This document shows, in pieces, positions 24,961 to 35,561 of a stretch of DNA of 64,000 nucleotides (positions within the stretch are counted from its first letter, which is position 1; every line of letters begins with the position of its first letter). A model generated the notes under the pieces. The model saw only the letters and a list, made by a program, of their open reading frames with translations. It did not search any database and had not been told where the DNA came from. The translations under genes were made by a program, and so were the position numbers. Origin of the DNA: JBGQOG01 sp052113705 (lineage in GTDB: Bacteria; Pseudomonadota; Alphaproteobacteria; Rhodobacterales; Rhodobacteraceae); assembly GCF_052113705.1 (NCBI RefSeq), contig NZ_JBGQOG010000013.1, positions 62,001-126,000 on the forward strand, written 5' to 3'.

Positions 24961-25189
24961 GGAGCAAGGATAGGCCCCGGCGCGCAAAAGGGAAAGCCGC
25001 AGCACGGAGGCGTGATCGCCGGGGCGGGGGCGTGCTGTCCTGCGGGTTTCGCCGCGCGCCGCGCCCCTGAGGCACATGCTTGCGGCCCGTGCTTGCCGAG
25101 GCCGTGCTTGTGGCGCCTGCTTGCTGACACGCGTGATCTCTGATCGGCCGGTCTCTCTCAGGGACCGCGTGGTTGAACACGGTGGGGGC

Positions 25190-25483
25190 TCAGCCCTCCC
25201 AGCCCTCGACAATCGCCACATCGGCCGTGCTGACGGGCTGGCGCAGCGCGAGGGCGGCCTGATACTCGGGGCTCTGGTAGCAGGCGCGGGCGGTGGCAAG
25301 ATCGGCAAACTCGATCACCACACTGCGCGGGCGCATTTCGCCCTCGACCAGCTCTTGCGCACCGCCCCGCACGAGGAAACGCGCGCCATATTTGGCGAAA
25401 GCCGCGGCATTGGCGGCGCGGTAGGCCTCATAGGCGGTCGGGTCGTCGATCGTCACATGGGCGATCCAATAGGCTTTCGGCAT
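25190..25483 (-). CDS. DUF1330 family protein
   Basis: This 97-residue protein has a single ferredoxin-like alpha+beta barrel domain. It shows the family's opening AYWIAHVTIDDPTAYEAYRAANAAAFAKYGARFLVRGG and the middle SVVIEFADLATARACYQSPEYQAALALR. DUF1330 proteins are cytoplasmic, dimeric and of unknown function, related to the Dabb/antibiotic-monooxygenase fold. It lies 42 bases downstream of the PhzF-like gene on the same strand and may be co-transcribed with it. Confidence 0.9.
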   Translation of the reverse strand: MPKAYWIAHVTIDDPTAYEAYRAANAAAFAKYGARFLVRGGAQELVEGEMRPRSVVIEFADLATARACYQSPEYQAALALRQPVSTADVAIVEGWEG

Positions 25484-25525
25484 AGGATGTCCTTCAGGGA
25501 TAGGGTGTTTCGGCCGCCTGGCGGT

Positions 25526-26446
25526 TCAGCGGTGCGGCAGGGCGGTGATGAAGCCCTGACTGATGGGCACCGCCGCCCCCGCCACCCGCACCACGCGCAG
25601 ACCCGCAGCGTCTTGCTCTACCGTCAGAGAGATCCGGCTGGCGCGGCCCATCTCGATCCCCTGATGCAGGGTAAAGCGCATCTCGGGCGCGGTCAGCACC
25701 CCGGCGGCGCGCAGTTGCGCCGCGAGAATGGCGCTGGCCGAGCCGGTGGCCGGATCCTCGGGAATGCCGTCGCCGGGGGCAAACATGCGGGCGTGAAAAC
25801 TGTCCGGGCTTTCCTGAGCATAGAGATAGGCCGCGCCCACCCCGGCCGCCTCCATCAGCGCCGACCAATGCGGCTCGATCGGGCGGGCGCGGGCGAGGGC
25901 GGCACGGTTGGCCAGCGGCAGATAGAGAAAGGCCGGGCCGCCCTGCCAGATGCCGGGGCGGTGGCTGGTAAAGCCCAGCTCGCCCGGCGCCAGATCGAGC
26001 GCGGCGGCGATCAGCTCGGGGCGCAGCGCCGCCCCCTCATAGCCGGGCAGGGCGTGGGGCAGGACGGGGGCGACAAATTCTCCGGTGACCTTGCCCGCGC
26101 GGCGCTGCACGGCGACGGGGACCAGCCCCGCCACCTCCTCCAGCGTGACCAGCATGTCGAAATCATCCTCATCCGCCGCATGCGCCTTGCAGGCCAGATG
26201 CACGGCGCAGCCCAAAGTGGGGTGCCCGGCAAAGGGGATCTCGGCGGTGGGGAAAAAGATGCGCACCTTGGCGCTGTGCGCCGGATCATCGGGCGGCAGC
26301 ACAAAGATCGTCTCGGAGAGGTTGAACTCACGCGCGATCGTCTGCATCTGCCGGTCGCTCAGCGCCTCGGCCCCCAGCACCACGGCCAAGGGGTTGCCGG
26401 TATAGGGCGTGTCGGTGAACACATCGAGCGTGTGGAATTCCAGCAT
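25526..26446 (-). CDS. PhzF-family isomerase-like protein
   Basis: This 306-residue protein has the duplicated diaminopimelate-epimerase-like fold. The start MLEFHTLDVFTDTPYTGNPLAVVLGAE contains the conserved F.GNP motif, and the FNLSETIFV motif supplies the glutamate that is catalytic in PhzF. Later blocks are IPFAGHPTLG and DPATGSASAILAAQL. Apart from the phenazine enzyme itself, most members are of unknown substrate. No phenazine genes are nearby, so a general isomerase or epimerase activity is the safest statement. Confidence 0.9.
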   Translation of the reverse strand: MLEFHTLDVFTDTPYTGNPLAVVLGAEALSDRQMQTIAREFNLSETIFVLPPDDPAHSAKVRIFFPTAEIPFAGHPTLGCAVHLACKAHAADEDDFDMLVTLEEVAGLVPVAVQRRAGKVTGEFVAPVLPHALPGYEGAALRPELIAAALDLAPGELGFTSHRPGIWQGGPAFLYLPLANRAALARARPIEPHWSALMEAAGVGAAYLYAQESPDSFHARMFAPGDGIPEDPATGSASAILAAQLRAAGVLTAPEMRFTLHQGIEMGRASRISLTVEQDAAGLRVVRVAGAAVPISQGFITALPHR

Positions 26447-26533
26447 CGGGCCTCTCCTGTCGGTTGTGCAGAGGGTAGGCCCGGTGGGTGGCGGGCCGCA
26501 ACCATTGTTGCGACCCGCACAGGGACCGGCGGA

Positions 26534-27460
26534 TCAATATTTCGCGGGCACGTAAAGCTCGGGCGGCAGCACGGCGCGCTCATATTTCGGGTTGAACACC
26601 CGCTCGGGCAGGCTCACCTCTTCATGCGGCACCGGCCCATAGGGGATCAGTCCCAGAAGATGGTCGATGCAGTTCAGCCGGGCGCGCTTTTTGTCGTTGC
26701 CTTCAACGATATACCACGGCGCCTCGGGGATGTTGGTGCGCGCCATCATCTCTTCCTTGGCCTTGGTGTAATTCTCCCAGCGCACGCGGGATTGCAGGTC
26801 CATCGGCGACAGCTTCCACTGTTTCATCGGATCATGGATCCGCATGAGAAAGCGCATTTGCTGCTCTTCATCGGTGATCGAGAACCAGTATTTCACCACC
26901 CGGATGCCCGACCGCACCAGCATCCGCTCAAATTCCGGCACGTCGTTGAAGAACTGCTCGACCTGATCTTCGGAGGCAAAGCCCATCACCCGCTCAACCC
27001 CCGCACGGTTGTACCAGCTGCGGTCAAAGAGCACGATTTCACCGCCCGCCGGCAGATGCGGCACATAGCGCTGGAAATACCATTGCGATTTTTCACGGTC
27101 CGACGGGGCGGGCAGGGCCACCACCCGCACCACGCGCGGATTGAGGCGCTGGGTGATCCGCTTGATCACCCCGCCTTTGCCCGCCGAGTCGCGCCCCTCA
27201 AAGATCACCACCACCTTTTCCTTGTGATGGCTGACCCAATCCTGCAGCTTGATCAGCTCGGATTGCAGATGGATCAGGCTGTGGAAATAGGTGTGGCGGT
27301 CAATCGATTCCGGGTGCTGCGCCTTGTAAATGCGCGAAATTTCCAGGCTGAGCTGGGCATCTTCCAGCTCCAGCTCATAATCCTCATCCAGCGTATCGGC
27401 CAGCTCGGCCTCCAGCCAGTCAAGACCGGGGTTGGAGCCGGGGGTGTGGGGGCTGTTCAT
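26534..27460 (-). CDS. ppk2: Polyphosphate kinase 2 (PPK2)
   Basis: This 308-residue protein has an acidic N-terminal segment of ~60 residues, then the PPK2 P-loop kinase core: Walker A GRDSAGKGGVIKRI, the first lid motif VALPAPSDREKSQWYFQRYVPHLP, Walker B IVLFDRSWYNRAGVERVMGF, and the second lid motif around FLMRIHDPMKQWKLSPMDLQSR. PPK2 enzymes use polyphosphate to phosphorylate NDP or NMP. The single-domain type with an acidic extension suggests class I (NDP to NTP), but class cannot be settled by eye. It sits immediately upstream of a terminator region serving pyrG. Confidence 0.95.
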   Translation of the reverse strand: MNSPHTPGSNPGLDWLEAELADTLDEDYELELEDAQLSLEISRIYKAQHPESIDRHTYFHSLIHLQSELIKLQDWVSHHKEKVVVIFEGRDSAGKGGVIKRITQRLNPRVVRVVALPAPSDREKSQWYFQRYVPHLPAGGEIVLFDRSWYNRAGVERVMGFASEDQVEQFFNDVPEFERMLVRSGIRVVKYWFSITDEEQQMRFLMRIHDPMKQWKLSPMDLQSRVRWENYTKAKEEMMARTNIPEAPWYIVEGNDKKRARLNCIDHLLGLIPYGPVPHEEVSLPERVFNPKYERAVLPPELYVPAKY

Positions 27461-27539
27461 CGGGGCATCCTCGCGCGCGTGTTCGCCGCCTTAGAACATG
27501 GTCCTGTAACGGTGCTGTAACAGCCGCGCGGTGGCGACG

Positions 27540-27568
27540 AAAAAGGCCGCCCCGGAGGGCGGCCTTGC
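27540..27568 (-). terminator. Intrinsic terminator of pyrG
   Basis: Read on the - strand, the stem AAGGCCGCCC, loop TCCG and GGGCGGCCTT is followed by a T run. It lies about 30 bases past the pyrG stop. Confidence 0.85.
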
Positions 27569-27595
27569 ATTCAGATACCGGGGAGGGCGTCCGGG

Positions 27596-29239
27596 TCAGA
27601 CCAGACGGCTCATTTCCTTGGCGGCTTTCACAAAACCGGCAAACAAAGGATGCGGCGCGAAGGGTTTCGACTTCAGCTCCGGGTGGAACTGCACGCCGAT
27701 GAACCAGGGATGGCCCTTATGCTCGACGATCTCGGGCAGGCGGCCATCGGGCGACATGCCGGAAAACTCCAGCCCGCAGCCTTCCAGCGCCTCGCGGTAT
27801 TTCACATCCACCTCATAGCGGTGACGGTGACGCTCCTCGATGTCGCAGGTGCCGTAAACCTCGGCCACGCGGCTGCCGTCTTTCAGGCTGGCGGAATAAG
27901 CGCCGAGACGCATGGTGCCGCCCTTGTCGTCGTCAAGCTTGCGCTCAACCCGGTGGTTGCCCTGCACCCATTCCTTGAGGTGATAGACGACCGGGGTGAA
28001 GCGTTTCTTGCCCGCCTCATGGTCGAATTCCTCGGAACCCGCATCGGTCAGACCGGCGAGGTTGCGCGCGGCTTCGATCACCGCCATCTGCATGCCAAGG
28101 CAGATCCCCAGATAGGGAATGCCCTTTTCCCGCGCGAATTGCGCCGCACGGATCTTGCCCTCGGTGCCACGCTCGCCAAAGCCGCCGGGCACCAGAATCG
28201 CCTGGAAGCGCTGCAGATGCGGCGCGGGGTCTTCGCGTTCAAAGATCTCGGCGTCGATCCATTCTGCCTTCACCCGCACGCGGTTGGCCATACCGCCATG
28301 GGTCAGCGCCTCGGCAATGGATTTATAGGCGTCTTCCAGCTGGACGTATTTGCCAACAATGGCCACGCGGACCTCGCCCTCGGCATTCTCCAGCCGGTCC
28401 ATCACATCTTCCCAGCGGGTCATGTCGGGCTTCGGTGCGGGCGAGATGCCGAACGCATCCAGCACCGCCTGATCGAGACCCGCGCGGTGATAGGCCAGCG
28501 GCGCCTCATAGATGGATTTCAGGTCATAGGCGGGGATCACCGATTCCGGCCGCACGTTGCAGAAGAGGGCGATCTTGGCGCGCTCTTTCTCCGGGATCGG
28601 ATGCTCGGAGCGGCAGACCAGAACGTCGGGCTGCAGGCCGATCGAGCGGAGTTCCTTGACCGAGTGCTGGGTGGGTTTCGTCTTCAGCTCGCCGGAGGCC
28701 GCCAGATAGGGCAGCAGGGTCAGGTGCATGAAGATGCACTGGCCGCGCGGCTTGTCCTGGGCGAATTGGCGGATCGCTTCAAAGAAGGGCAGGCCTTCGA
28801 TATCGCCGACGGTGCCGCCGATCTCACAGAGCATGAAATCCACCTCATCATCGCCGACATTGATGAAGTCTTTGATCTCATTGGTCACATGCGGAATGAC
28901 CTGAATGGTCTTGCCGAGGTAGGCACCCTTGCGCTCTTTCTCGAGCACGTTGGAATAGACGCGGCCCGAGGAGATGGAATCGGTCTTGCGCGCCGAGACG
29001 CCGGTGAAACGCTCGTAATGGCCAAGATCGAGGTCGGTTTCCGCGCCATCGTCGGTGACGAACACTTCGCCATGTTCAAAGGGCGACATCGTGCCGGGGT
29101 CGACGTTCAGATAGGGGTCGAGCTTGCGCAGGCGGACCGAAAAGCCGCGGGCCTGCAACAGGGCACCAAGCGCGGCCGAGGCCAGCCCTTTGCCCAGTGA
29201 GGACACCACGCCGCCGGTGATGAAAACATATCTCGCCAT
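27596..29239 (-). CDS. pyrG: CTP synthase
   Basis: This 547-residue enzyme starts at MARYVFITGGVVSSLGKG; the longer upstream frame is not conserved. The N-terminal synthetase domain (1-270) has the P loop GGVVSSLGKGLASAALG, LDPYLNVDPGTMSPFEHGEVFVTDDGAETDLDLGHYERF and the CEIGGTVGDIE motif. The C-terminal class I amidotransferase domain has the nucleophile in LGICLGMQMAVIEAARNL and the late GVQFHPE triad residues. It makes CTP from UTP, ATP and glutamine. It follows secG on the same strand with a 245-base gap, so it probably has its own promoter. Confidence 0.98.
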   Translation of the reverse strand: MARYVFITGGVVSSLGKGLASAALGALLQARGFSVRLRKLDPYLNVDPGTMSPFEHGEVFVTDDGAETDLDLGHYERFTGVSARKTDSISSGRVYSNVLEKERKGAYLGKTIQVIPHVTNEIKDFINVGDDEVDFMLCEIGGTVGDIEGLPFFEAIRQFAQDKPRGQCIFMHLTLLPYLAASGELKTKPTQHSVKELRSIGLQPDVLVCRSEHPIPEKERAKIALFCNVRPESVIPAYDLKSIYEAPLAYHRAGLDQAVLDAFGISPAPKPDMTRWEDVMDRLENAEGEVRVAIVGKYVQLEDAYKSIAEALTHGGMANRVRVKAEWIDAEIFEREDPAPHLQRFQAILVPGGFGERGTEGKIRAAQFAREKGIPYLGICLGMQMAVIEAARNLAGLTDAGSEEFDHEAGKKRFTPVVYHLKEWVQGNHRVERKLDDDKGGTMRLGAYSASLKDGSRVAEVYGTCDIEERHRHRYEVDVKYREALEGCGLEFSGMSPDGRLPEIVEHKGHPWFIGVQFHPELKSKPFAPHPLFAGFVKAAKEMSRLV

Positions 29240-29484
29240 GCTGGTGGCTCCCGTGATGGTCAAATTCAATGATTCTGCCGACGCCTTGGCGCCTGCATCA
29301 CGGGATTTGACAGATAGCAGAAAAGCAAACGGTCCGCAACCGGACCGCAAGCACTGGTTTATATTTTGCTTGGACACCCAAGTGCTTGTGTGCACAGCGC
29401 ATTACCGGCGGGCCGGATGCAGGGTGGGATGCGGGGCGCGCGCATCTGGGTACAGAGGCGGGCCCCGGCTTTGCCGCTCTGGCC

Positions 29485-29847
29485 TCAGTTGGCCGGCGGC
29501 GGGGTCAGCGGCGCGTCGGTCGAAGCCGGCGGCAGTTCGATATCGGGCGCGGCCGGGGTCACCGGCGCGGTTTCCACCGGAGCCGAGCCGCCCAGACGGT
29601 CAACGACCGAGCCACCGGCGCTGTTTTGCGCGGCAATCACCGTCAGCGCGATCGAGGTGCCGATGAAGCAGACGGCGAAAATCCAGGTGAGTTTGGTCAG
29701 CGCATTCGCGGCCTGACGGCCCGACATCACGCCGCCGCCACCGCCGCCCCCCATGCCGAGGCCACCGCCTTCGGAGCGCTGCAAAAGCACGACACCGATC
29801 AGCAGGAGCGCGAGGATCAGATGGACGATGAGGATGACGTTTTCCAT
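29485..29847 (-). CDS. secG: Preprotein translocase subunit SecG
   Basis: This 120-residue protein starts MENVILIVHLILALLLIGVVLLQRSEGGGLGMGGG. The two transmembrane segments (residues 4-22 and 53-75) are separated by a glycine-rich loop, and the LLQRSEGGGLG and LTKLTWIFAVCFIGTSIAL motifs define SecG. The C-terminal ~35 residues are Pro/Ala-rich, which is common in alphaproteobacterial SecG. It works with SecYE in the inner membrane. The secG-pyrG neighbourhood is typical of the group. Confidence 0.95.
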   Translation of the reverse strand: MENVILIVHLILALLLIGVVLLQRSEGGGLGMGGGGGGGVMSGRQAANALTKLTWIFAVCFIGTSIALTVIAAQNSAGGSVVDRLGGSAPVETAPVTPAAPDIELPPASTDAPLTPPPAN

Positions 29848-30029
29848 AAATCCTGTAGCCTTGGTTCGGAACTGACGCGCCTATCTAGGCGCAGATGCCG
29901 GGCGGCGCAAGGCGTTTTCCGCCGGGGGTGCGGTTTGGGCGCATGTGGGTGGCCAAGCTGTTGGTCGCGGGGGGAAAGGCGGCGCAAAAGGAAAAGGGGG
30001 GCGCTGCCCCCCTCGGCCTTGCGGCCTCT

Positions 30030-30057
30030 CCCCCCGGGATATTTCGAACGAAGCAAT
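30030..30057 (+). repeat. Interspersed short repeat, copy 3
   Basis: CCCCCCGGGATATTT followed by CGAACGAAGCAATG. It lies between secG and purU, just downstream of the purU stop. It shares the core of copies at 19528, 19609 and 40873. Confidence 0.7.
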
Positions 30058-30072
30058 GGGATATGTGGTCTC

Positions 30073-30957
30073 TCAGCCCATGCGTTCGGAGGCGTAGGAA
30101 CCGGGGCTGGCGGGGAAGACCACGGTCTTGTTGCCGTTCTGGAAGACGCGGTGGTGGATATGCGCATGGATCGCGCGGCTGAGCACCTGCGCCTCGACAT
30201 CGCGGCCGAGCGAGACGTAGTCTTCGGCGCTTTGCGCATGGGTGATGCGGACGGTGTCCTGCTCGATGATCGGGCCCTCATCAAGGTCGGCGGTGACGTA
30301 ATGGGCGGTGGCGCCGATCAGTTTCACGCCGCGCTCATAGGCCTGTTTATAGGGGTTGGCGCCTTTGAACGAGGGCAGGAAGGAATGGTGGATGTTGATG
30401 ATCCGGCCCGACATCTTCTTGCAGATCGCATCCGAGAGCACCTGCATGTAGCGGGCGAGCACCACAAGCTCGGCGCCCGAATCCTCGACCACGGCCATCA
30501 GACGGGCTTCGGCTTCGGGTTTGTTCTCCTTGGTCACCTTGATGTGGTGGAAGGGGATATCATGGTTCACCACCACCTTTTGATAGGTCAGGTGGTTGGA
30601 GACGACGCCGACAATGTCGATCGGCAGCGCGCCGATGCGCCAGCGGTAGAGCAGGTCGTTCAGGCAATGGCCGAAGTTCGAGACCATCAGCAGGACCTTG
30701 GTCCGCTCCAGCCCCGGGGTGATCGCCCATTCCATCTCAAATTCGGTGGCGATGGGGGCAAAGCCCGCAATCAGTTCCTCGGCCTTGGCGCCGGTTTCCG
30801 ACACGAAGGTGGTGCGGGTGAAGAAATTGCCGGTCAGCGGATCGTCGAATTGTGCGGAATCGGTGATGTTGCAGCCCGCTTCGGCCAGATAGCCGGAGAT
30901 GGCGGCAACGATGCCGCGGCGCGAGGGGCATTTGACGGTCAGGACATAGGCGGTCAT
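30073..30957 (-). CDS. purU: Formyltetrahydrofolate deformylase
   Basis: This 294-residue protein has an N-terminal ACT domain (YVLTVKCPSRRGIVAAISGYLAEAGCNI) followed by a formyltransferase-like domain with KVLLMVSNFGHCLNDLLYRWR, HDIPFHHI, the catalytic-region blocks NIHHSFLPSFKGANPYKQAYERGVKLIGATAHYVT and LDEGPIIEQD. These are the signature blocks of PurU. It hydrolyses 10-formyl-THF to THF and formate, balancing the one-carbon pool; glycine and methionine typically regulate it through the ACT domain. It appears monocistronic. Confidence 0.96.
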   Translation of the reverse strand: MTAYVLTVKCPSRRGIVAAISGYLAEAGCNITDSAQFDDPLTGNFFTRTTFVSETGAKAEELIAGFAPIATEFEMEWAITPGLERTKVLLMVSNFGHCLNDLLYRWRIGALPIDIVGVVSNHLTYQKVVVNHDIPFHHIKVTKENKPEAEARLMAVVEDSGAELVVLARYMQVLSDAICKKMSGRIINIHHSFLPSFKGANPYKQAYERGVKLIGATAHYVTADLDEGPIIEQDTVRITHAQSAEDYVSLGRDVEAQVLSRAIHAHIHHRVFQNGNKTVVFPASPGSYASERMG

Positions 30958-31492
30958 CGGGATTCCTTCACTTCGGTCGGCCGGGGGCCGGTGCGCATTT
31001 CACTTGCCGCACCATCGGGCCAGCGGCGCTATCGTGCCAGCCCTGAAACGACCCGCCTGACGCGAAAGGCGACGACATTTCGTCAAGACGCCGCGCGCTT
31101 GGGCGGCACAGGTTTCCGATAGTGGAGGCGGGCCGGACGCCGGGGGCGCAGGGTGATGCGCGACGGGCCGCGGCGGGGCGGGCGGGCAGGGGCCTCTGGC
31201 CGCAGTGACGACGCGCCGGGCGCCGCACCGGGGGCGCGATGTGAGGGCCGGTTGCGTGGCGTGATCGATGGGGGGAGGGGGAGGCTGAAGGGGCCGGTCG
31301 CCCGGGCAGGGGCGCGGTGCGGTCCCCCGGCGCCGCGCTGCGCCGCGATCTGGCGGGACGGCGTTGCGGCCCGGATGCTGTCCGGGTGCAACCGGCCTGC
31401 GGCCGGGCAGGCAGCGGGCGAGGGGGGCAGCGTGCGGCTTGGCCGCCTGCCCCTCTCCAATCCTTCGGGGGAGGTTCGTCAGAACCGGCTGG
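30958..31492. other. 535-base intergenic region, very GC-rich
   Basis: Several overlapping open frames occur on both strands, but they are GC-driven and none has a ribosome binding site with a recognisable product. The purU promoter must lie here on the - strand; a TTGACG at about 31080-31085 has no good -10 partner. Nothing else is identifiable. Confidence 0.4.
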
Positions 31493-31816
31493 TCAGATCT
31501 GCTTCTCGGGCAGGTTGACCACCAGCCCGTCAATCGCATCGGTCACCTTGATCTGGCAGGTCAGCCGCGAGCGGACCGGATCGGGTTTCCAGGCGAAATC
31601 GAGCATGTCTTCTTCCATCGAATCCCGGGCGGGCAATTTCTCGACCCAGTCGGGCGCCACATAGACATGGCAGGTCGAACAGGCGCAGGCACCGCCGCAA
31701 TCGGCATCGATCCCCGGCACGCCATTGTCGCGCGCGCCCTCCATCACGGTCATGCCCGTGCGGACCTCGACGACATGCTCGGTTCCGTTGTGTTCGACAT
31801 AGGTGATCTTTGCCAT
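31493..31816 (-). CDS. fdxE: Adrenodoxin-type 2Fe-2S ferredoxin (FdVI-like)
   Basis: This 107-residue ferredoxin has the adrenodoxin/ISC cluster motif CGGACACSTC, whose three cysteines join a later cysteine in SRLTCQIKV. Other conserved blocks are YVEHNGTEHVVEV, GMTVMEGARDNGVPGIDADC and the C-terminal DGLVVNLPEKQI. It closely resembles R. capsulatus ferredoxin VI as I remember it. The family is involved in Fe-S assembly or P450 and hydroxylase electron transfer. No isc gene is adjacent, so the exact role is open. Confidence 0.92.
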   Translation of the reverse strand: MAKITYVEHNGTEHVVEVRTGMTVMEGARDNGVPGIDADCGGACACSTCHVYVAPDWVEKLPARDSMEEDMLDFAWKPDPVRSRLTCQIKVTDAIDGLVVNLPEKQI

Positions 31817-32053
31817 GGCTGTGCATCCTCATCGGCTGGGGCAGGGTCGGGCGTCGCGCCGCGGTTCGGAGCAAGACTTAGGATATCATTCCGCCCGGCG
31901 CCAGTGGGCTGCGGGCAAAATGCCGTGCGGGCGCGCGGCCGTCAGGGCGGGGGCGCGGGGCAGGGGCGGGCAGGGGCGGGCGGCGGGGCCGCTCTTCCCG
32001 TTGCGGCTGCAAGCGGTTAAGGTGGAGCGCTGTCGGGCATTGCGGAGGACTGA

Positions 32054-32635
32054 ATGCGAAGGAAGCTGGGCCGGTACGGGTCGCATGCGGTGACGGCGAC
32101 GCTTTGCGCGGTGATCGGCGTCGCTCTTTGGCTGCCCGCCCGGGCACAGGCCGAGGAGATGTCGCTTGCCGGGCAGATCGAGCTGAAAGAGCCGACACCG
32201 CAGCCCGGCGTCTGCTACGTCATCCAGACCAAACCGGCGGTTTTTGAAACCACCACCGAACAGATCCAGGTCTCGGCCGAGCGGCGCGATCCGAAGACGG
32301 GCGAGGTGATCCGCCCGGCGCGCTACCGGACGGAAACCCGGCAACGGATGGTGTCGGCGCGGGTGCCGCAATGGTTCCGCACCCCCTGCCTCGAGCAATT
32401 GACCGATGACGGAATCGCCACCTTGCAGCGCGCGTTGCAGGCCCGGGGCGTCTTTCGCGGCGAGATCACCGGGCGTTACGACCGCGCCACGCAGCGGGCG
32501 GTGCATGTCTGGCAAAAGGCGCGCGGCCTCGACAGCGGCAAGCTCTCGTTCCAACTGGCGCGCGAATTGGGGCTGGTGCCCTGGGAGACCCCGCCCGAAC
32601 CGCTGACCGATGTCGGCAAGACGGCCGGCGAGTGA
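32054..32635 (+). CDS. Exported peptidoglycan-binding-domain protein
   Basis: This 193-residue protein starts with a signal peptide (VTATLCAVIGVALWLPARAQA, probable cleavage after AQA). The middle region has a paired-strand motif, with one cysteine in GVCYVIQTKPAVFETTTEQI and a second in RTPCLEQL. The C-terminal ~60 residues match PG_binding_1 (GIATLQRALQARGVFRGEITGRYDRATQRAVHVWQKA). It is thus a periplasmic protein likely to associate with murein. I know no specific function. It is divergently transcribed from the ferredoxin gene across a 237-base gap. Confidence 0.8.
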   Translation: MRRKLGRYGSHAVTATLCAVIGVALWLPARAQAEEMSLAGQIELKEPTPQPGVCYVIQTKPAVFETTTEQIQVSAERRDPKTGEVIRPARYRTETRQRMVSARVPQWFRTPCLEQLTDDGIATLQRALQARGVFRGEITGRYDRATQRAVHVWQKARGLDSGKLSFQLARELGLVPWETPPEPLTDVGKTAGE

Positions 32636-32847
32636 TCTGACCCGAGGCATTTTGCCCGCTGATGTCGCCCGCCGCGGCCTCCGCGAGCGCAGGGGACCCT
32701 AGGGAGAACAGGGGCCGCCCCAGGATCAGGCGGCCGCCGTAGGATCAGGTGGCCGCGGGGGGAGCAGGCAGCGGCCGGGACCCCCGCACCAGCAGGCGGA
32801 CCGCGCCGGACCCGCCCCTGCCATTCATCCGCCATCCCACGCAAAAA

Positions 32848-32873
32848 GGGCGCCCGTGGGGGCGCCCTTTTCC
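32848..32873. terminator. Bidirectional intrinsic terminator after degP
   Basis: AAAAAGGGCGCCC, loop GTGG, GGGCGCCCTTTT. The T run on both strands lets it end degP on - and the peptidoglycan-binding gene on +. The 210 bases before it contain a partial direct repeat (AGGATCAGG with GGCCGC, about 32720-32757). Confidence 0.85.
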
Positions 32874-32898
32874 GTGCAGGTCAGGGAGGGCCTGCAGT

Positions 32899-34392
<1,494 letters not shown>

Positions 34393-34548
34393 TGACTACT
34401 CCCTTATCCTGAGGTGCGCGGGGTTCCGCCGAAAGCGTCCTGCGCATGCTCTGGTTTCATACCTTTGCGGCAGTTTGTGCAAATGAAAGCCCATCGCGCC
34501 GCGTCACATGGGCGTGAGCCTAACGGGGATTGCGCGCGAGGGGTAAAA

Positions 34549-34575
34549 AAAGGGCCGGTCCTGACGACCGGCCCC
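34549..34575 (-). terminator. Intrinsic terminator of hflC
   Basis: On the - strand, the stem GGGCCGGTC, loop GTCAG and GACCGGCCC is followed by a T run. It lies about 90 bases after the hflC stop and before the degP gene. Confidence 0.85.
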
Positions 34576-34661
34576 TGGTATTTTTCACCGCCACCCGCGC
34601 CACCCGCCCCGGCACCAAGGATGCCGGGATGTGCAGTGTCCGCAGGATGGCAAGATCCTGC

Positions 34662-35561
34662 TCAGCGGATTGGCACCGTTTCGGTGTCGCCGGTCGGGGC
34701 CTGATCGTTCCGCATATATTCAAAGAACTGGCTGTCGGGCTGCATCACGATCTTGGAATTGCCCGATTGCAGCGCCCGCTCATAGGCGGTCAGCGAGCGG
34801 GTGAAGGCAAAGAACTCCGGGTCGCGGCCAAAGGCCTCGGCATAGATGCCGTTCCGGGTTGCATCGGCTTCACCGCGGACCACTTCGGCCTGCTTTTGCG
34901 CCTCCGAGGTCAGCTCGATCACCGTCCGGTCGGCGGTGGCGCGCACGCGCTGTGCCGCCTCGCCGCCGCGCGCGATCTCATCCGTGGCTTCCCGCTCGCG
35001 CTCGGCCCGCATCCGGGCAAAGGTCGAGGCAAGGTTCTGCTTCGGCAGATCGGTGCGCGTCAGCCGCACGTCGATGATCTCCACCCCGATCGAGGCCGAT
35101 TTGAGGCGGGCCTGGTCACGGATGCGGTTCATCAGCGGCGTGCGGTCATCCGAGAGCACGGTGGTCGAGGGCACGGTCCCCATTACCTCAAAGATCTCGG
35201 CATTGATGATCTGGTCGAGCAGACCCCGGGCGCGGGCTTCGCCGCCGGTGCCCACCGCTTCGCGGAATTTCACCACATCGACGATGCGCCAGCGCGCGAA
35301 TGCATCCACCACCAGACGGCGGTCATCGAGCGGTGTGACCTCCATCGGCTGCGTCGGCAGGCTCAGGATGCGGTCGTCATAGGTGACCACGTCCTGAATG
35401 AACGGCAGCTTGAAGGATAGACCCGGCGCTTCCTTGACGGCTTTCACCTGACCGAATTGCAGCACCAGCGCCTTTTCGCGTTCATCGACGATGAACACCG
35501 ACGACATGCCGACAAAGATCACAGCGGCGACGGCGGGGATCAGAAGTTGCTTGCGAAACAT
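34662..35561 (-). CDS. hflC: HflC, regulator of FtsH protease
   Basis: This 299-residue SPFH/prohibitin-family protein has an N-terminal anchor (LLIPAVAAVIFVGMSSVFIV) and then the domain with DEREKALVLQFGQV, LPFIQDVVTYDDRIL and the coiled-coil region (~180-250; REREATDEIARGGEAAQRVRATADRTVIEL). The usual length is ~300. HflK and HflC form a large periplasmic-facing membrane complex that surrounds FtsH and limits its proteolysis. The start codon overlaps the hflK stop by one base, so the two subunits are translationally coupled. Confidence 0.95.
   Translation of the reverse strand: MFRKQLLIPAVAAVIFVGMSSVFIVDEREKALVLQFGQVKAVKEAPGLSFKLPFIQDVVTYDDRILSLPTQPMEVTPLDDRRLVVDAFARWRIVDVVKFREAVGTGGEARARGLLDQIINAEIFEVMGTVPSTTVLSDDRTPLMNRIRDQARLKSASIGVEIIDVRLTRTDLPKQNLASTFARMRAEREREATDEIARGGEAAQRVRATADRTVIELTSEAQKQAEVVRGEADATRNGIYAEAFGRDPEFFAFTRSLTAYERALQSGNSKIVMQPDSQFFEYMRNDQAPTGDTETVPIR

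Noticed and set aside
25076..27520. 814-residue + frame across the DUF1330, PhzF and PPK2 genes
   Set aside because: The - strand genes carry clear motifs; this is a GC-driven shadow.
30958..31492. Arg/Pro-rich frames on both strands between purU and the 2Fe-2S ferredoxin gene
   Set aside because: Composition follows GC content, they overlap one another, and none has a plausible start or domain.
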